Assembly (NCBI GenBank): GCA_029891345.1
Contig: CM057009.1
Location: forward strand, 91,621,416-91,685,415
Length of the DNA stretch: 64,000 nt
Source of the DNA: Dryococelus australis
Lineage: Eukaryota; Arthropoda; Insecta; Phasmatodea; Phasmatidae
Direction of reading: 5' to 3'
The notes below the pieces were generated by a model. That model was not told the origin of the DNA. It was given only the letters and a program-made list of their open reading frames with translations, and did not search any database. A program made the position numbers and the translations under genes. This document shows positions 49,851 through 61,438 of the stretch, piece after piece. How positions within the stretch are numbered: position 1 is the first letter of the stretch; the number at the start of each line of letters is the position of its first letter.

Positions 49851-50784
49851 TCGAATTGCTGTATGTACTTTGTAATGTTTCCTTGACATAACTTTTGTTG
49901 TTCACACAAAACACTAGCTCAGACTAGCTCTGTGAAAAGTCGTGAGACTCTCTGAATTAATAAAAGGTTGCAAATTTTGTTGATTCACAGCAGAAAATAA
50001 ATAAAAGATTATTATACTGTTCACTGGAAAGTTTATTGCCGTGTTTTCAAAACATCAGCAAACAAAAACAATTGACAGTTGTAGTAGACAAAATAAAAAA
50101 CTGAAGAGACATAATGGCTGCCTTCACAAAACAAAACTTACCACTTCGAGACTTGATAATTACGAAGACGGGAGAAAAACCAATACTTTTCTCTCCCGGT
50201 GCCCTACTGACTCCTCGCAACGACTGAAGATAAATTTAATAGACTAGAAAAATTGTCCAAAATGATAACATACAATTAAAGTCGTGGGCGTGTGTCGGTG
50301 CAAGTGAAATAGTCGTTCGCTGAAAGCTATTCGGCTGACAACTGTTGAATGCACTACAATGACTAAGAAACTGTGAACTGTGTGATGATGAGAAAGTTGT
50401 GCTAACCCTATTTATGCTGCCTGAAATGTTGCATCAAATAAACGTGGTCCAATTGTGGCTTCACAAAGTGCATTAATGTCTAAAAATAGCCTGTGAACTC
50501 TGACGTGACTCTCGAAATTAAAGTATTACATGCACCACGGGCTGTCACGTCTGCCAACTGTGACCTCAACACATTAGTTTCGTCAAATGGTGCAACACGA
50601 CTACTACATGTCTCTCTTACTCAACCTTTGAAAAAGTTGCACTGTCACCCTATGATGATTATACTACTGATGCAATGACTCAAATAAAATAATACATTTG
50701 GAAAAACTAACATGTACAAAATACAAACAAATTCTTATGGCCACAATCTTCTAAATATTAGATGAATTAATGATATGCCCACTA
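49851..50784. other. Spacer between direct repeats B1 and B2
   Basis: No recognised gene. Includes short frames at 50041-50247 and 50493-50678 without motifs. It could be an insertion flanked by duplicated hAT 3' sequence or part of a tandem duplication. Confidence 0.3.
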
Positions 50785-50880
50785 CCAGAATTCTAGACCT
50801 GTTATGATACTAACATATTCAATGTATTTAAAAGTATACTGTGTTATTTTGGGTAATCATTGTTAGGCATAGAATTGTTG
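50785..50880. repeat. Direct repeat B2 (about 100 bases)
   Basis: Second copy of 49748-49850. Confidence 0.65.
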
Positions 50881-53800
50881 TACTTCATAAGCAAACTGTA
50901 ACCGTGTTTTAGTGTTAAAACAGTTTTTATCTCTGTAAATTAAAACACTTTTTTTTTTTTTAAATACAAATATGACGAATGTCGCTCAATCCTTACTTGT
51001 ACATCTGTGGTCCCTTATAAGGGTGACAATCTTTGAAGTGTACATTATGTTGTTCACTGTGTAAATATTAGTAGAGGAGAGTATCTCTTAATAGTTGTCT
51101 CTCTCTCACAGACTTACATACAACTTTTGACGAAATGATGTTTTCATTTTATGTTTAGAATTATTATAGAAAATATAACAAATAAAATTACATCTATGGG
51201 TGCCAAGAGTAAATATCTAAGACATATGACTCTAAAAATACAAAATCTACCCTTCTAACCAGATTATCCCACAAAACATCAACCCTTTTATTTATTAGAC
51301 CCTAATTAATATTCTACACCTACTAAAGAAAATAACAAAGTAATTATGTTAATTTAATTAAAATTTAAGAAGGAGATTGAACATATGAATTAACGAGAAA
51401 AAGAGAAATTAAGATACTGCTCACTTTGCATTGATATCAGAATTTGAAAACAAATATGAAACACTCTCTGCATCTTTCCGTACAATACATGATTAAAAGA
51501 ATATACAGGAATCTTAATTATTTCAAACTGATAAAATAGTTTATAGATATTTGTTGTCAGTCATTGGTAATAATCAATTAAAAGCAGCTGTTATCACTGT
51601 TAAGAATTTGTTCTAAGTTACCAGCTAGTCCTTAATTACACAAACTCTTAAACTGACTTCTGGGAAACAGGACCGAAGTAGGATATAAACTTTCTGCATA
51701 TTGGCCATCTCACCATGGGCTCGAAACTCCAATAGATACCTCCAAATTGAATTTCCCACAGTTGCAGAATCACTCCAACAGTACATCTCGACACATCATT
51801 TTACCAAACTCTTCTCGTGATGCAAAATAATATCTTTAAAATGCTGGAAAACACTATTAACATTCAGCGTGAAATACTGCAAAACATTTTTTTCTCTACA
51901 TGCAGCAATAATTATTCCAGACATTCCAAAAATTCCTTTTCTTGATTATAATTTTTTGACTTTCAGAATTTTTCAATGTTTCCCTAGGTAACTCAGACAA
52001 AAGTAACATAACTCCAAAGAGAATTTTTAATGGGACATGTTAAAGCAAATTGTAGGATGATCTAATTTAACATAGTTTTCACAGACATATGTACATAACA
52101 TTCAATTGAAATGCAAATAAAAATAATTCGAAATTTAAATACTAATAAATTAATAATAAGAAAATTCTTTGTATCCTGTAATATTCTGTAATATTACATC
52201 GATTTTTCCAATTTTCCTGGGGTTTTTTTTCCAGCCTCAAGAACCCTAATCAGGTCGTCCTGACATGCAGGACATGAGTTGAATATAACGCAGCTTAAAA
52301 AAGTTGCCCTTAATGTTCACTGGTTACAGAAATGTAAAAAGAGTACTAGTATGTGCCAGCTGAAGAAACCTCATATAATCATGCAGCCACTATTGATGGT
52401 ACAGTCCCTTGTTCACATTTTAATTCCATAAATTCATGAGATTTTCTCTACAAGTAAACTCATCCATTGACCCAGATAAGTTAGAAACATGTCAGACCAG
52501 GCTACAAATTTCTAGGCCTCAGATATCCATCAGGAGTTTTTCTGAGCATAGATAAGAGACACAGCTGTGTCATGCTGTATACAATGATACTCAGGTTGGC
52601 CATTTGACTCCTAAAGTGCAAATCTCACAGAGTACTTTGCATGGTCCTCATGCTGATGTTCTTCGAAATATCAGCATTTATATTGTTACATGTGTAGATA
52701 GACTGCAGGGTGTATCTGAGTTTGTAAGGGATGAAGGTCTTAGTAATAAAAGAAACTAAATTTGATTTCTAATTTATTCACTCTGCTACTGTGTACAATA
52801 TCAGTTAGCTGTCTCCACTTTTACTCTATTTAACTGTGAGCACAATATTTAATGTTTATTTTGACTTAAATTAACATCCTTCTTAATGTCTCTCTTGATT
52901 ACAGTCAGTTAACTCATACCCATTATTAGCATGTGTTCAGTCTATCTGTTTCCATCAGTTATAATGTCTTTCACTCACACACTTAGTCCAGTAGTCCAGC
53001 CTGCCAGCTGCCTACTCTACTGCTTGTTACTTGCAGTCGCAGTCTCCTCTTCCACTAGTATTTTCCTGCTGCTTGTCTTACATCATTCGAAAACCCGCCA
53101 GTCATCCATTCAGCCACTCCAACTCAAAACTGGCTGTCCAGAGGCATGCTGTGAAATTCATAGTCTAGCCCTGACCATCTTGAAGGTTCAACACACCCCG
53201 AGTTGTGCTGAGAGGCGAGGTCAGTAATTCAGAGCATTCTTCGATAAATGAGGAAACTACTACAATCAGGATCATTCAGCATCGTGCCACAAAAGATTAT
53301 CTTGCCGGCCTCACTTTGAAACTGATACGTGGCCACCGTTTGGTTGCCTGCACTGCCAATCAAAATATTCCATTACGTGCGCTGCGGCATTATCACTAAT
53401 ATGCTCTGTCCCTTTCTTACTCCCGCTAGCACGAGACACGCCAAGGTTAGCAGTGCCCACAAGCAACACATAACAATATTCTCATGTTATTTGCTGTAAT
53501 GTTTCGTGCCTGTTGCTTGAAATGAATTGTGATGGTTAGTTTTGATCACCTTCATTCCTAATCTCTCTATGGCACGTGTTTTTGTGGATGTATATATGAT
53601 GTGAATGTATATGTCTATACACGTTGACGTGCATTGTCCTTTAATTGGTATAGAATTTTGTATTCACAAATTTCTACTATTTTTAATACCAAATAAAAAT
53701 TTACACAGACTGCATAATGGCAACATATCATATAATTAAAGTGTAGTTAAATAACTGCATTACTACTGAGATGATCAAGTGACTACCAGTATATTACGAT

Positions 53801-54004
53801 AGCCATCTTGTGGTTAACTCAGTGGTAACATTTGCGACTGTATAAATTGTAACCAGTGATGTTTTCACTCAAGATTATCTGTTCATTTGCATTCCAATTC
53901 TTGACATTATTTTTGTCTATCACCTCTTTTCACGTATTCATACATTTCAATTATCATATTTTTAAGGCCTTAATAGTGGTTTTGAAAATAGTAGAATTGG
54001 AAGA
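50881..54004. other. Non-coding stretch
   Basis: AT-rich, with no recognised exon or transposon end. 52931-53400 is GC-richer and carries overlapping plus-strand frames lacking recognisable domains; possible decayed element. Confidence 0.35.
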
Positions 54005-54213
54005 GATTGTAGCATAACGTCTCCTTGATGTTATTAAAGATGGAACCAATGGCTCAGACAATCAGGAACTGGACTGTTGTAAGGAACTATCCCAGCATCC
54101 GCCTGAAGTAATTTTGGAAAACCAAAATGGGGAAAGCGAGATGAGAAATTGAACCTGGGTCCTTCAGAATGTGAGTCAAGTGATTTACCACTGCACCACC
54201 TTGCTCGGTAACA
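54005..54213 (-). repeat. tRNA-derived SINE
   Basis: On the minus strand: A box TGGTGCAGTGG at 54198-54188 and B box GGTTCAATTTC at 54155-54145, preceded by GAGCAAGG and followed by a body with TTTGGTTTTCCAAAATTAC and GGATGCTGGGATAGTTCC. The head and body pattern resembles SINEs I recall as common in orthopteran and related insect genomes, but I cannot confirm this by search. The 3' end is approximate. It is a different family from the SINE at 1493. Confidence 0.75.
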
Positions 54214-55882
54214 GTTGCATTGTGCATTTATAGTGATTTAACTACATTGTCATTCGGACAGCCACGCACATCTTTGTCAACCATTTCCACAAAAATAGCC
54301 ACACACAACATCACAAATTGTAGCTACATTAACATAATTATTTGTACACTTCTTTAAATGAAGGAAACTAACGCTGTATAATTTGCACTAAAAATCAGAT
54401 TTTCTTTCAATCTGGAACGTATGAAAAAATCTTTGTGGAAGTGCGACTGAATTCGGTATGTTTGCACGGCCTGCATTCTGGAAACTAGAATGCTATCCAT
54501 TATGTAATAAGGGTGTGAGAGACCATGGTTCCTGTCTCACTCCTACTCGAAGTCAGTGACCGTTGAAAGGGTCAAGGCTGCAAGCAGTAGGACCTGTTTC
54601 TTACAGCGTATTCTGGAGGACATAGACCCACCAGGCGGAATTCCTCCTCAGCCACCTAGAGCCGGCTCAACGACGGGTTTTGGAAGAACAGGTTTGCTCA
54701 GAAGGAGGTTGGGAAGTGATAGCCTAGCCAATAGGATGGCTAGCCCTCGTGTATTCAGGAGGTGGATTGCTTACAGAAAGGTGTCTACTCTTTAGGAACA
54801 AAATGTTTGTGGGTGAGCAGGTGAAAGGAGGAGAGTGGTGATTGTCGGACTGCTAGGGCAGCTAAAGATAGCATGTATTTACAAGGTGAGTTGCTTACAA
54901 GGGATGTCCAGGGATGTTAAGAATGGTAAAGTGGCTTCCAGAAAGGGCCATGTAAGTGGGAGGGGGGAGTAAGTATAGCCTGGTCCTCTTGCGTGCAACA
55001 ATGCCGTGCATTTATGAAGCAACATAATTCAGCATGCACCATATTGAGTGAAGTTGTGATGTTTTATAAGTGTAAGCACTGCCTACATTGTTTATATGGA
55101 ATATTTGCCCCTGCTGTGGCCACACTGTGGTTGTATGTTGGATATTTTACTGAAAGTTTTTTTTAAATCACACTCTTGAAATTGGTAAATGCAAAAATCC
55201 AATGCTTACATGTACTATCAAAATGCTATTACCGATCTATAAAGTTCCTACTATAACACTATATTAAGATTCGCTTAAATCATGATGACCTGCCATCCTC
55301 AAGGCACAAGCAGTTTAATGAGCTTCGTTATAAGTGGCACTCTTAAATATTTTGCTAATAGATGCAACATTTTAATGTGTAAAGGACACTGCCATGTAGT
55401 TCACAGGCTACTAAATAGTTTGCAATGGTTCCTTTAGCAGCTGACACATTTGAGTATTTATATTTAAGTAACTTTAACCAATTTCAACCAAATTTGATAG
55501 GCAATTAGTGTGAAGAAAATAAAGCAAGATTTATGATTTTGGCTTCATGGGACATTAGTGTCCAGAATGATAACTTAAAACTTGTCACACACGAACTTCT
55601 TAATCTTGACACAACATTTTTATATAATATTTTGAGAGAGCCTGTTGCATTTTACATTACATACAATTAATTTCACCATTCTGGTTCAAACAGTTTCCCA
55701 TAAATTAAGTGTACAGGCAATATAATATAGTACATAGCAAGTATGCCAAATTTTTAGAGTCTTATGTAAAATGGTGACAAAATGTGACATTGGAAAAGAA
55801 ATGCTTCTGAGCAGTTTAGAAATAAATTACTGTTTAAGTACATCCCACACAATTACCGCATTTTAAAAATGGAATAAACATA
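54214..55882. other. Non-coding stretch with one GC-rich frame
   Basis: 54500-54990 is GC-richer and contains an 80-codon plus-strand frame at 54556-54795 (Pro, Arg and Gly-rich) with no recognised motif. The rest is AT-rich. Confidence 0.35.
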
Positions 55883-56690
55883 CTAGGGTAAGTCAGACAG
55901 TAATGACTACTTTTTTTTCTCTTTTAATATACAAGAAAACAAAATGATATGTACATAACACAATAGCCACAGTAGTCACAATTAAATAAAAGCATGTATT
56001 CCAGTGCAGTAAAAAGCATAGTCCTACTTCATGAGCCACTGGCACACAGAATTTTTCAGGGTCCCCGCATCTTCAAAATTATGCCCATGATGATCTTCAT
56101 TTAGTGGGCCGAACAGCCGGAAATCTGATGGTGCAAGGTCATATCTGTATGGTGGATGAGGCAAGACTACCCAGCCAATTTTTGCAATTTTGCCAGTGAT
56201 GTGTTGACTGTTGTGTGGTCTTGCATTGTCATCCAAAAGAAGAACACCCACCGTAGCTTTGATGGGTGAACTCGCCAAAGATGTGCTTGAAGTTTCGTCA
56301 GGGTCTTGACGAATTGGGAAGAGTTTGTTGTGCACCCCTACTCCAAATATTCAACCAGAATCACACCCCACGCATGCCAAAAGACTGTCGCCATAACCTT
56401 CCCTGCCAAACACACTGTTTTGAATTTTTTTCTTCTTCGTTGACATTGTGTGATGCCATTCCATCAACGGCCTCTTGGACTCAGGTTCAAAAAAATGAAC
56501 CCACGTCACGTCTCCAGTCACAATTTATGCCAAGATCTCCTACCCCTCAACATAGAAGTGCCACAACAGATTGGAGGGTATTGTTTTCATTGTCTCTTTA
56601 TTCTGGTCGGTCAACATTTTTGGTGCCCAGCATTCACAAACTTTGGAGTAGCCCAGGTTTTTTTCAATAATGAACATCACACTGCCTTTA
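55883..56690 (-). pseudogene. Mariner (DD34D) transposase relic
   Basis: The minus strand at 56335-56024 encodes LLLDDNARPHNS followed by WVVLPHPPYRYDLAPSDF and LFGPLNE. The aspartate of DNARPH and that of PSD are separated by 34 residues, the DD34D signature of mariner transposases. Farther upstream (about 56520-56360) another frame keeps WVHFFEPESK and FWHAWGVILVEYL, around the first catalytic aspartate region. The 3' terminus is near 55883 (CTAGGGTAAGTCAG after TA). The 5' part is lost at about 56690, where a CAATCCTC satellite patch begins. Frameshifted and inactive. Confidence 0.85.
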
Positions 56691-56734
56691 CCAATGGAGA
56701 GCAGGTGACACAATCATCCTATGTAACCCTCCTC

Positions 56735-56965
56735 CACAATCCTCAGAAATGCTCTCCAATTCTAACCAATCCTCAGCATTCCCTACCAATCCTTAGCAAT
56801 CCTCGTCAATCCTCCTTGTAAATCCTCCTCATCAATCCTCCGCAATCCTCCTCTGCAATCCTCATTAATCCTCCTTGTCAATCCTCACTAATCCTTTGCA
56901 ATAATCACCAATTATTGCAAAGCCTTCGCAATCGTCAGCAATCATCACCAATTCTCCGCAATACT
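56735..56965. repeat. Degenerate short-period satellite, CAATCCTC units
   Basis: About 20 imperfect copies of an 8-12 base motif (CAATCCTCAG, CAATCCTCCTC, CAATCCTTAG) in tandem with a variable period. Bounded by the broken mariner on the left and a long-TIR element on the right. Confidence 0.8.
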
Positions 56966-56993
56966 GTCTCTGAAAAAAATTTGGCTCCCTTAA

Positions 56994-57505
56994 GGCAATA
57001 AACTGCAGGACGTAATTCCTTATGAAAAATAAAGTCAAAAATATACAGGACACCATATACCGAAATGAAATATCAAAGGAGATATGAGCCTGTGAAAATT
57101 AGGTTTTGAAAAAGTATTTTCACTGATTGCCTTATACTTTCTGCCAGCGGAACGGATGGTGGCAATTTACCCACAGTACCTACACGGTCGAATGGGACAC
57201 GTCCATTTGGCGTGCTATGGAGCGTGTACTAGTGGAGGCCATGTCGTTGATGTGCTGAAGTTCCCCAAGCCAAACAGTGAGCACAGACGAGGATGGTCAG
57301 TATTACGAATGTGTGTGCTACAACATGGGAAGCACCTATTTGCTGCAAACTTTGTAGACATTGTACAAGGCATTAGACAAAATACACTTTTAAAACCTAA
57401 ATTTTACAGGCTCATATCCCCTTTAATATTCTGTTTAGGGATATGGTGTCCTGTATATTTTTTACTTCATTTTTCATAGGGAATCACCTTCCACAGGTTG
57501 GGCAT
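56994..57505. mobile_element. Long-TIR (foldback) element, about 512 bases
   Basis: Arms of about 110 bases at roughly 57000-57120 and 57375-57500 are inverted copies of one another, sharing TATACAGGACACCATAT, GATATGAGCCTGT and ATTCC(T/C)TATGAAAAAT. The element lies exactly between two TTAA tetranucleotides (56990-56993 and 57506-57509). The 255-base centre is GC-richer; a plus-strand frame starting at 57156 has no recognised domain. Long arms with TTAA flanks suggest a non-autonomous TIR transposon, possibly using TTAA targets, but the outermost bases of the arms match poorly. Confidence 0.7.
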
Positions 57506-57566
57506 TTAATTTCCTAACATCCTGTACATTATTGTGCTTGTTTTAACTACAAATATTGTATTTCAG

Positions 57567-57704
57567 ATAGTCATATCGATACAGAGCCTAAACAATGAAT
57601 GTAGTGAAGATTCAAGGAAAAATGTTGTTTGTGCTGCAAATTCTTGGGATAATCCAATTACTACACTGAGCTGCACTCAACAGATTTTGAGACAGAGAAA
57701 CTGA
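57567..57704 (+). CDS. Candidate terminal exon, 45 codons
   Basis: A polypyrimidine-poor acceptor (ATTGTATTTCAG) is followed by an open frame ending in TGA at 57702-57704, with coding-like composition (SLNNECSEDSRKNVV, then AANSWDNP). It could be the tail of the zinc-finger gene because it is on the same strand and about 13 kb downstream. The phase is a problem: the frame needs phase 0, whereas the exon ending at 44553 leaves two bases. Using a second AG at 57570 would fit the phase but gives only eight further codons before a stop. An unseen intermediate exon, or no relation at all, is possible. Confidence 0.25.
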   Translation: MVISIQSLNNECSEDSRKNVVCAANSWDNPITTLSCTQQILRQRN

Positions 57705-57849
57705 GATACATTTAAATATGTTTTATAATTTCACAATATGAATGTTGAAGTTTTGTTTTCTAAAACACACAAACAGGAGCAAATGAGAAATTGTGCTTTG
57801 CAAAATTACTGGTCATTGCAATTTTTAGAAATGAAATTTTTTTCATGAA

Positions 57850-57965
57850 CTATAAAGGAACTACAAGTTCCTTTTTTCAGGAACTATGATAGAGACTAGT
57901 TCATTTTTATTTTGAGGAACTTGGAACAGGAACTATTTTTTTTTGGGACTTTCCAAGTTCTATAG
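57850..57965. repeat. Cluster of GGAACT motifs in both orientations
   Basis: Within 115 bases there are several copies of GGAACT or its complement AGTTCC, including the near-palindrome AGGAACTACAAGTTCCT. It looks like the subterminal repeat cluster of a DNA transposon; no terminus was confirmed. Confidence 0.5.
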
Positions 57966-57979
57966 GGATATGCGTTGGG

Positions 57980-58310
57980 CATAGAGCTTTACTTTTTTGC
58001 TGCCTCATATGTGCTTTTAGATACTCCAATTTCCTGAGAAAGTCTCCCCAATGAATTCTTTGGAGATGCCAGTAGTCAGAGCCTTACATCATTGAAATTT
58101 TCCTGCGACATCTTTGGATGATACCTTTTGTTTGTGTTTAATAAAGTCCCCTTGGTTACAAGTTTCTTTGCCAGGACCAAATTGTGGACTTACTCAGTAC
58201 ATGTCTGCCTCCAAACTTTTTCTGAAACATCTGTTGATATGCCATTATTGAGTCTGTTTTCCAGTCTCTCTGAAGAAGGAAGATATAGTATACTGAGTGG
58301 TTTATTACCT
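57980..58310 (-). pseudogene. Mariner-like transposase N-terminal HTH relic
   Basis: Minus-strand pieces encode GISTDVSEKVWRQTCTE, then KKLVTKGTLLN, then DVRL and LLASPKNSLGRLSQEIGVSKS. The SP-x-KSL-x-RLSQE-x-GVS pattern is the second helix-turn-helix at the N-terminus of many mariner-like insect transposases, and the upstream KLV-TKG segment fits the linker from the first. Interrupted by stops; the catalytic domain is absent. It is a different family from the DD34D relic at 55883-56690. Confidence 0.6.
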
Positions 58311-60339
58311 ATTTTCTTACATATTACACTTACACTGTTACCACACACAATTAAACACCCAGTTCCAGCCACGAGGCACAATAGCAGTCAGACAATAATT
58401 AAAAAATTGTTCACTATGAAGAAACCATGCAACACCTGTGAAACAATGTAAATAGCTAGAGTAGAGGCTGGTATGCACATGATCCCATGCTGGTGCATTT
58501 TCATTTGATCGCACACCTGGCAGTGGCTCTGCAAACACCATCCAACTGTCATAGACATTAGCGTGTAGTTGAAGCCGCATACCAAGTAAACATACGGAGT
58601 GAAGAATTCTATTATATCATCTTCATTATTGATAAATGTATTAATGAAACCCGGGCTTTGACTTGGAGTGGGACATCCTACTATAAAAATAAACGCAATA
58701 AATTGTCTGATAACTGTCATGTTCTAAGTATGTAGTTTCATATAGAGTACCCAATAATTAAAACTTTTCCCCCCATATTTGTAGTTTTTATAAAATGAAG
58801 AAATTTTCCAAAGGCAATAACAAGATTTGTTGTCTAAAAAAATTCAAATATATAAAATCAAGAAATAAACTGCCTGTGTGTTGGAAATTTTTATTTCTTG
58901 CAATATAGGGCATTACACATAAATAAACACTATGCGACTTTGATTCTTTGCATATCACTCACATTTACAACAGAAATATTAGCCCCATCTTAAAAAAAAA
59001 GATATGCAGTATTCATAACTCCAAAATTGCAATTGACACTCTGAATCTGTTTTTTTTTTCTTTTGGAGTCTCCTTGTATGGCTCTCCACAAATTTGATAG
59101 CTTTATTTCTATTATGCCTTTCTTCCATTTTATACACTGCTGCTCTCTAGTTTATTGCGAACAGTCTTCTCTTGCCAAGTTTTTTCTGCTGGTTCCTCTG
59201 TGTTCAATACGTTTAATATTTTGCTGTTACTGGATAAGGGTGCTTGTCAAGATTTTGGCTGACTGTGATGTTCTTTTCCTTGTAATTTTTTACACAATGT
59301 TGGCAAGGATTTTGTGTGTCATGGAATACAAGTCTTTGATGTCCCTGCTTCTTCTTCTCTTCACTGATGTATTCATCTACTTCTTTCTGTTACTAATGCT
59401 AGTGCTTAATCTTCATTATGTGCTTAAGCTTAGCTACCAAATATATTTTAGTTGTAGGGCCATATGCCAGCAGACTTGAAACTATTTATAGCATTCTGTG
59501 CTTTAGCATCTTTTGAGTTTGCAAGTGTAAGCAGTTCATAAATGTCATGTTGACTGATTATTCTGCAAGCATTGTTCTTGTGAAAAAATCCACTTTTTGT
59601 TCAAGGTATTTCTTTGGATGGCCATAAAAATCTCAATCTAGAGACTGCAGGTATATTAGGAGAAAATTACACAAATATTACGTTTATTTTTGGTTAGAAT
59701 CAACAGTGTTTGGTAATACTGGTACAATTTGTGGTTATCAGGCAATAATATAATCTATGGGTGGACATGTTCAACAAATAAATGTAACCACTGTAACAAG
59801 TAACAACGTTTCACTATTACTCCAGCCATTTGTTGGTGCACATCTTGTATTATCAATAAATTGCTCTTGCATCCGTTTCCTTACAAAAATTAAGAATTGT
59901 GGACTAAAGCTCCTGCAGCCATTAGCACTATTATATATGTGCCCCTGTATTCCACTAGATGAGTTACTTGTTTTCATTAATTTTTGTCTTGTACTGCCTG
60001 AGCTGTTTCTTGCATGTACATGACAGATAGTGTCTGCTCAGTGTCACAAAGAGTATTCTACAATTAAATGTAACAGAATTTACTGAACTAGACTCACATT
60101 CTTCCGTTTCTTGTTTCATAGTTTATTCTAACCAGTTTCCTTGGCTGGTTTTCTTTTGTGCTAGTATACCATCAGCAAACAACTGTCACATGCCTGTCAT
60201 GTGATTTAATTTAAACAGGTTGATACGTGACAGTCTCGGCTGATTGACTGTCCCTTTCTCATATTACTTACTCTGTGCTAGGCAAGTGGCGTCTCAGGGT
60301 AGTTACTCATCTCGGGGCACTGGTGCCTGACCAGAGTAC
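58311..60339. other. Non-coding stretch
   Basis: A 138-codon hydrophobic plus-strand frame at 59063-59479 is probably a shadow: it is Leu/Phe/Cys-rich by composition with no recognisable family. The reverse strand is basic and broken. Nothing else recognised. Confidence 0.35.
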
Positions 60340-60359
60340 AGCACTGGCCTGGTAGGTCG

Positions 60360-61031
60360 TCAACTTGGCACAAAGTCTGGCTCAGCAAGTTTTACCCTGC
60401 ATGGAGTGGGTTTAGGTGGTGGTGCAGTGGGGCGGGATGTCTGCTCAGTGGGTGTCTGTACTGCCCCTGTTTCCACTACCTGGGTGGTACTCGACTGAGG
60501 GGTTGAGTTTACATATAGGGTGCTTGGTTTTGGCTCTGGTGTGCTGGTGGACGTTTTGCTAAACAGTGCCTTCTGCACTATGGAGTGGTACCCTTCTGCA
60601 ACTCTGGTAGATTGCTTGAACAGACCAACTGGCATGATGTTAGGTATAGGTACGGTGAGTCGTTTCAGTAGTGCAGCCTGTTCATGCGGACACAGCAGTC
60701 CGAACCCGCTAGGAAGGATACATAGCCCCTGTAGATTCTTTGAAATAGCCCTTGCATTCTTGACCTGTCTCTCAACCCCACTCCTACAGGTGTAAGGCAT
60801 TAGCACTTTCCTAAAGTTGGGGCTGGAGGAGGTAGGCAGGTTAAGTGTGGATACCAGGTGCTGCCACCAACACCGCAACTCACTCTTGACTCCTCCACCT
60901 GAGGGTGGAGAAGACTCTAGTTGCAAAGCATTGGTTGCAGGAACCTCACGGTGTTGTCCCAGTGGGGGTGGTTCCCTGCACCAGAGTGCAACCCTCTCTG
61001 CATCAAAAAGTGAGTGGTGAGAGTAGTTCAC
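60360..61031 (-). CDS. Unrecognised 223-aa open frame in GC-rich island
   Basis: The longest open frame of the window, ATG at 61031-61029 to stop at 60360. I do not recognise it. Visible features: an N-terminal half with scattered Trp and Cys, a middle stretch with FGLLCPHEQAALLKRL and NIMPVGLF, and a C-terminal third rich in Thr, Pro, Ser and Gln (TPEPKPSTL, RPTAPPPKPTP) ending in VKLAEPDFVPS. GC content is far above the surroundings, consistent with recent transfer by a mobile element or with a real coding exon. It lies downstream of a minus-strand TATA/initiator promoter and a tandemly duplicated leader. Possible readings are a gag-like first frame of an LTR element or a host exon; neither is proven. 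Confidence 0.4.
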   Translation of the reverse strand: MNYSHHSLFDAERVALWCREPPPLGQHREVPATNALQLESSPPSGGGVKSELRCWWQHLVSTLNLPTSSSPNFRKVLMPYTCRSGVERQVKNARAISKNLQGLCILPSGFGLLCPHEQAALLKRLTVPIPNIMPVGLFKQSTRVAEGYHSIVQKALFSKTSTSTPEPKPSTLYVNSTPQSSTTQVVETGAVQTPTEQTSRPTAPPPKPTPCRVKLAEPDFVPS

Positions 61032-61275
61032 TCTAGTCGGCAGGTTAATCCCACCGGGAGCGTACCTAGTTTCGTGACTCTACCGTCCCTCCCACCTAGG
61101 TGCAAGGAACAGTTGGCCTTCCAAGGTAAGTGTCCAGTGGTCTCTGGTCTCCCCAGACTCAATGAAGTTCCCATCCTTAGCACCATGAAGCGAGCGGTGA
61201 GGCGGGAGGTGACTTCACGCCGGCAAGCCACCTTCCAATGAACGGTATCCTAATGTCGTGGCTCTACCGTTCACT
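60990..61275. repeat. Degenerate tandem duplication of about 185 bases
   Basis: 60990-61087 and 61171-61274 share an ordered set of landmarks (GCATCAAAAAGTGAG versus GCACCATGAAGCGAG, GGTGAG, a GGCAGG or GCAAGCC block, and CTAGTTTCGTGACTCTACCG versus CTAATGTCGTGGCTCTACCG). Confidence 0.55.
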
Positions 61276-61432
61276 GCACGGGGCAGAAAATCTATGGTCT
61301 TCCACGGATGTTCTGGTGTGTTATGCGTGTATGTTCGGTATGTGCAAACTCTGTCTCCTGCTGACTCCGTAGGCTCCGATGACACAAGGAAGGAACTTGG
61401 AGTGAAAGTCAAGAGATCTGGTAAGATCAGTG

Positions 61433-61438
61433 TTTATT
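61433..61438 (-). terminator. AATAAA polyadenylation signal
   Basis: AATAAA on the minus strand, 390 bases downstream of the predicted initiator. The arrangement of promoter followed by polyadenylation signal is what an LTR with a long R region would show; alternatively a chance hexamer. Confidence 0.35.

Noticed and set aside
54556..54795. 80-codon Pro/Arg-rich frame
   Set aside because: No recognised family and no supporting context; listed only within the gap description.
59063..59479. 138-codon hydrophobic membrane-protein-like frame
   Set aside because: Composition is explained by T-rich DNA; no family motif, promoter or splice context, so probably a chance frame.
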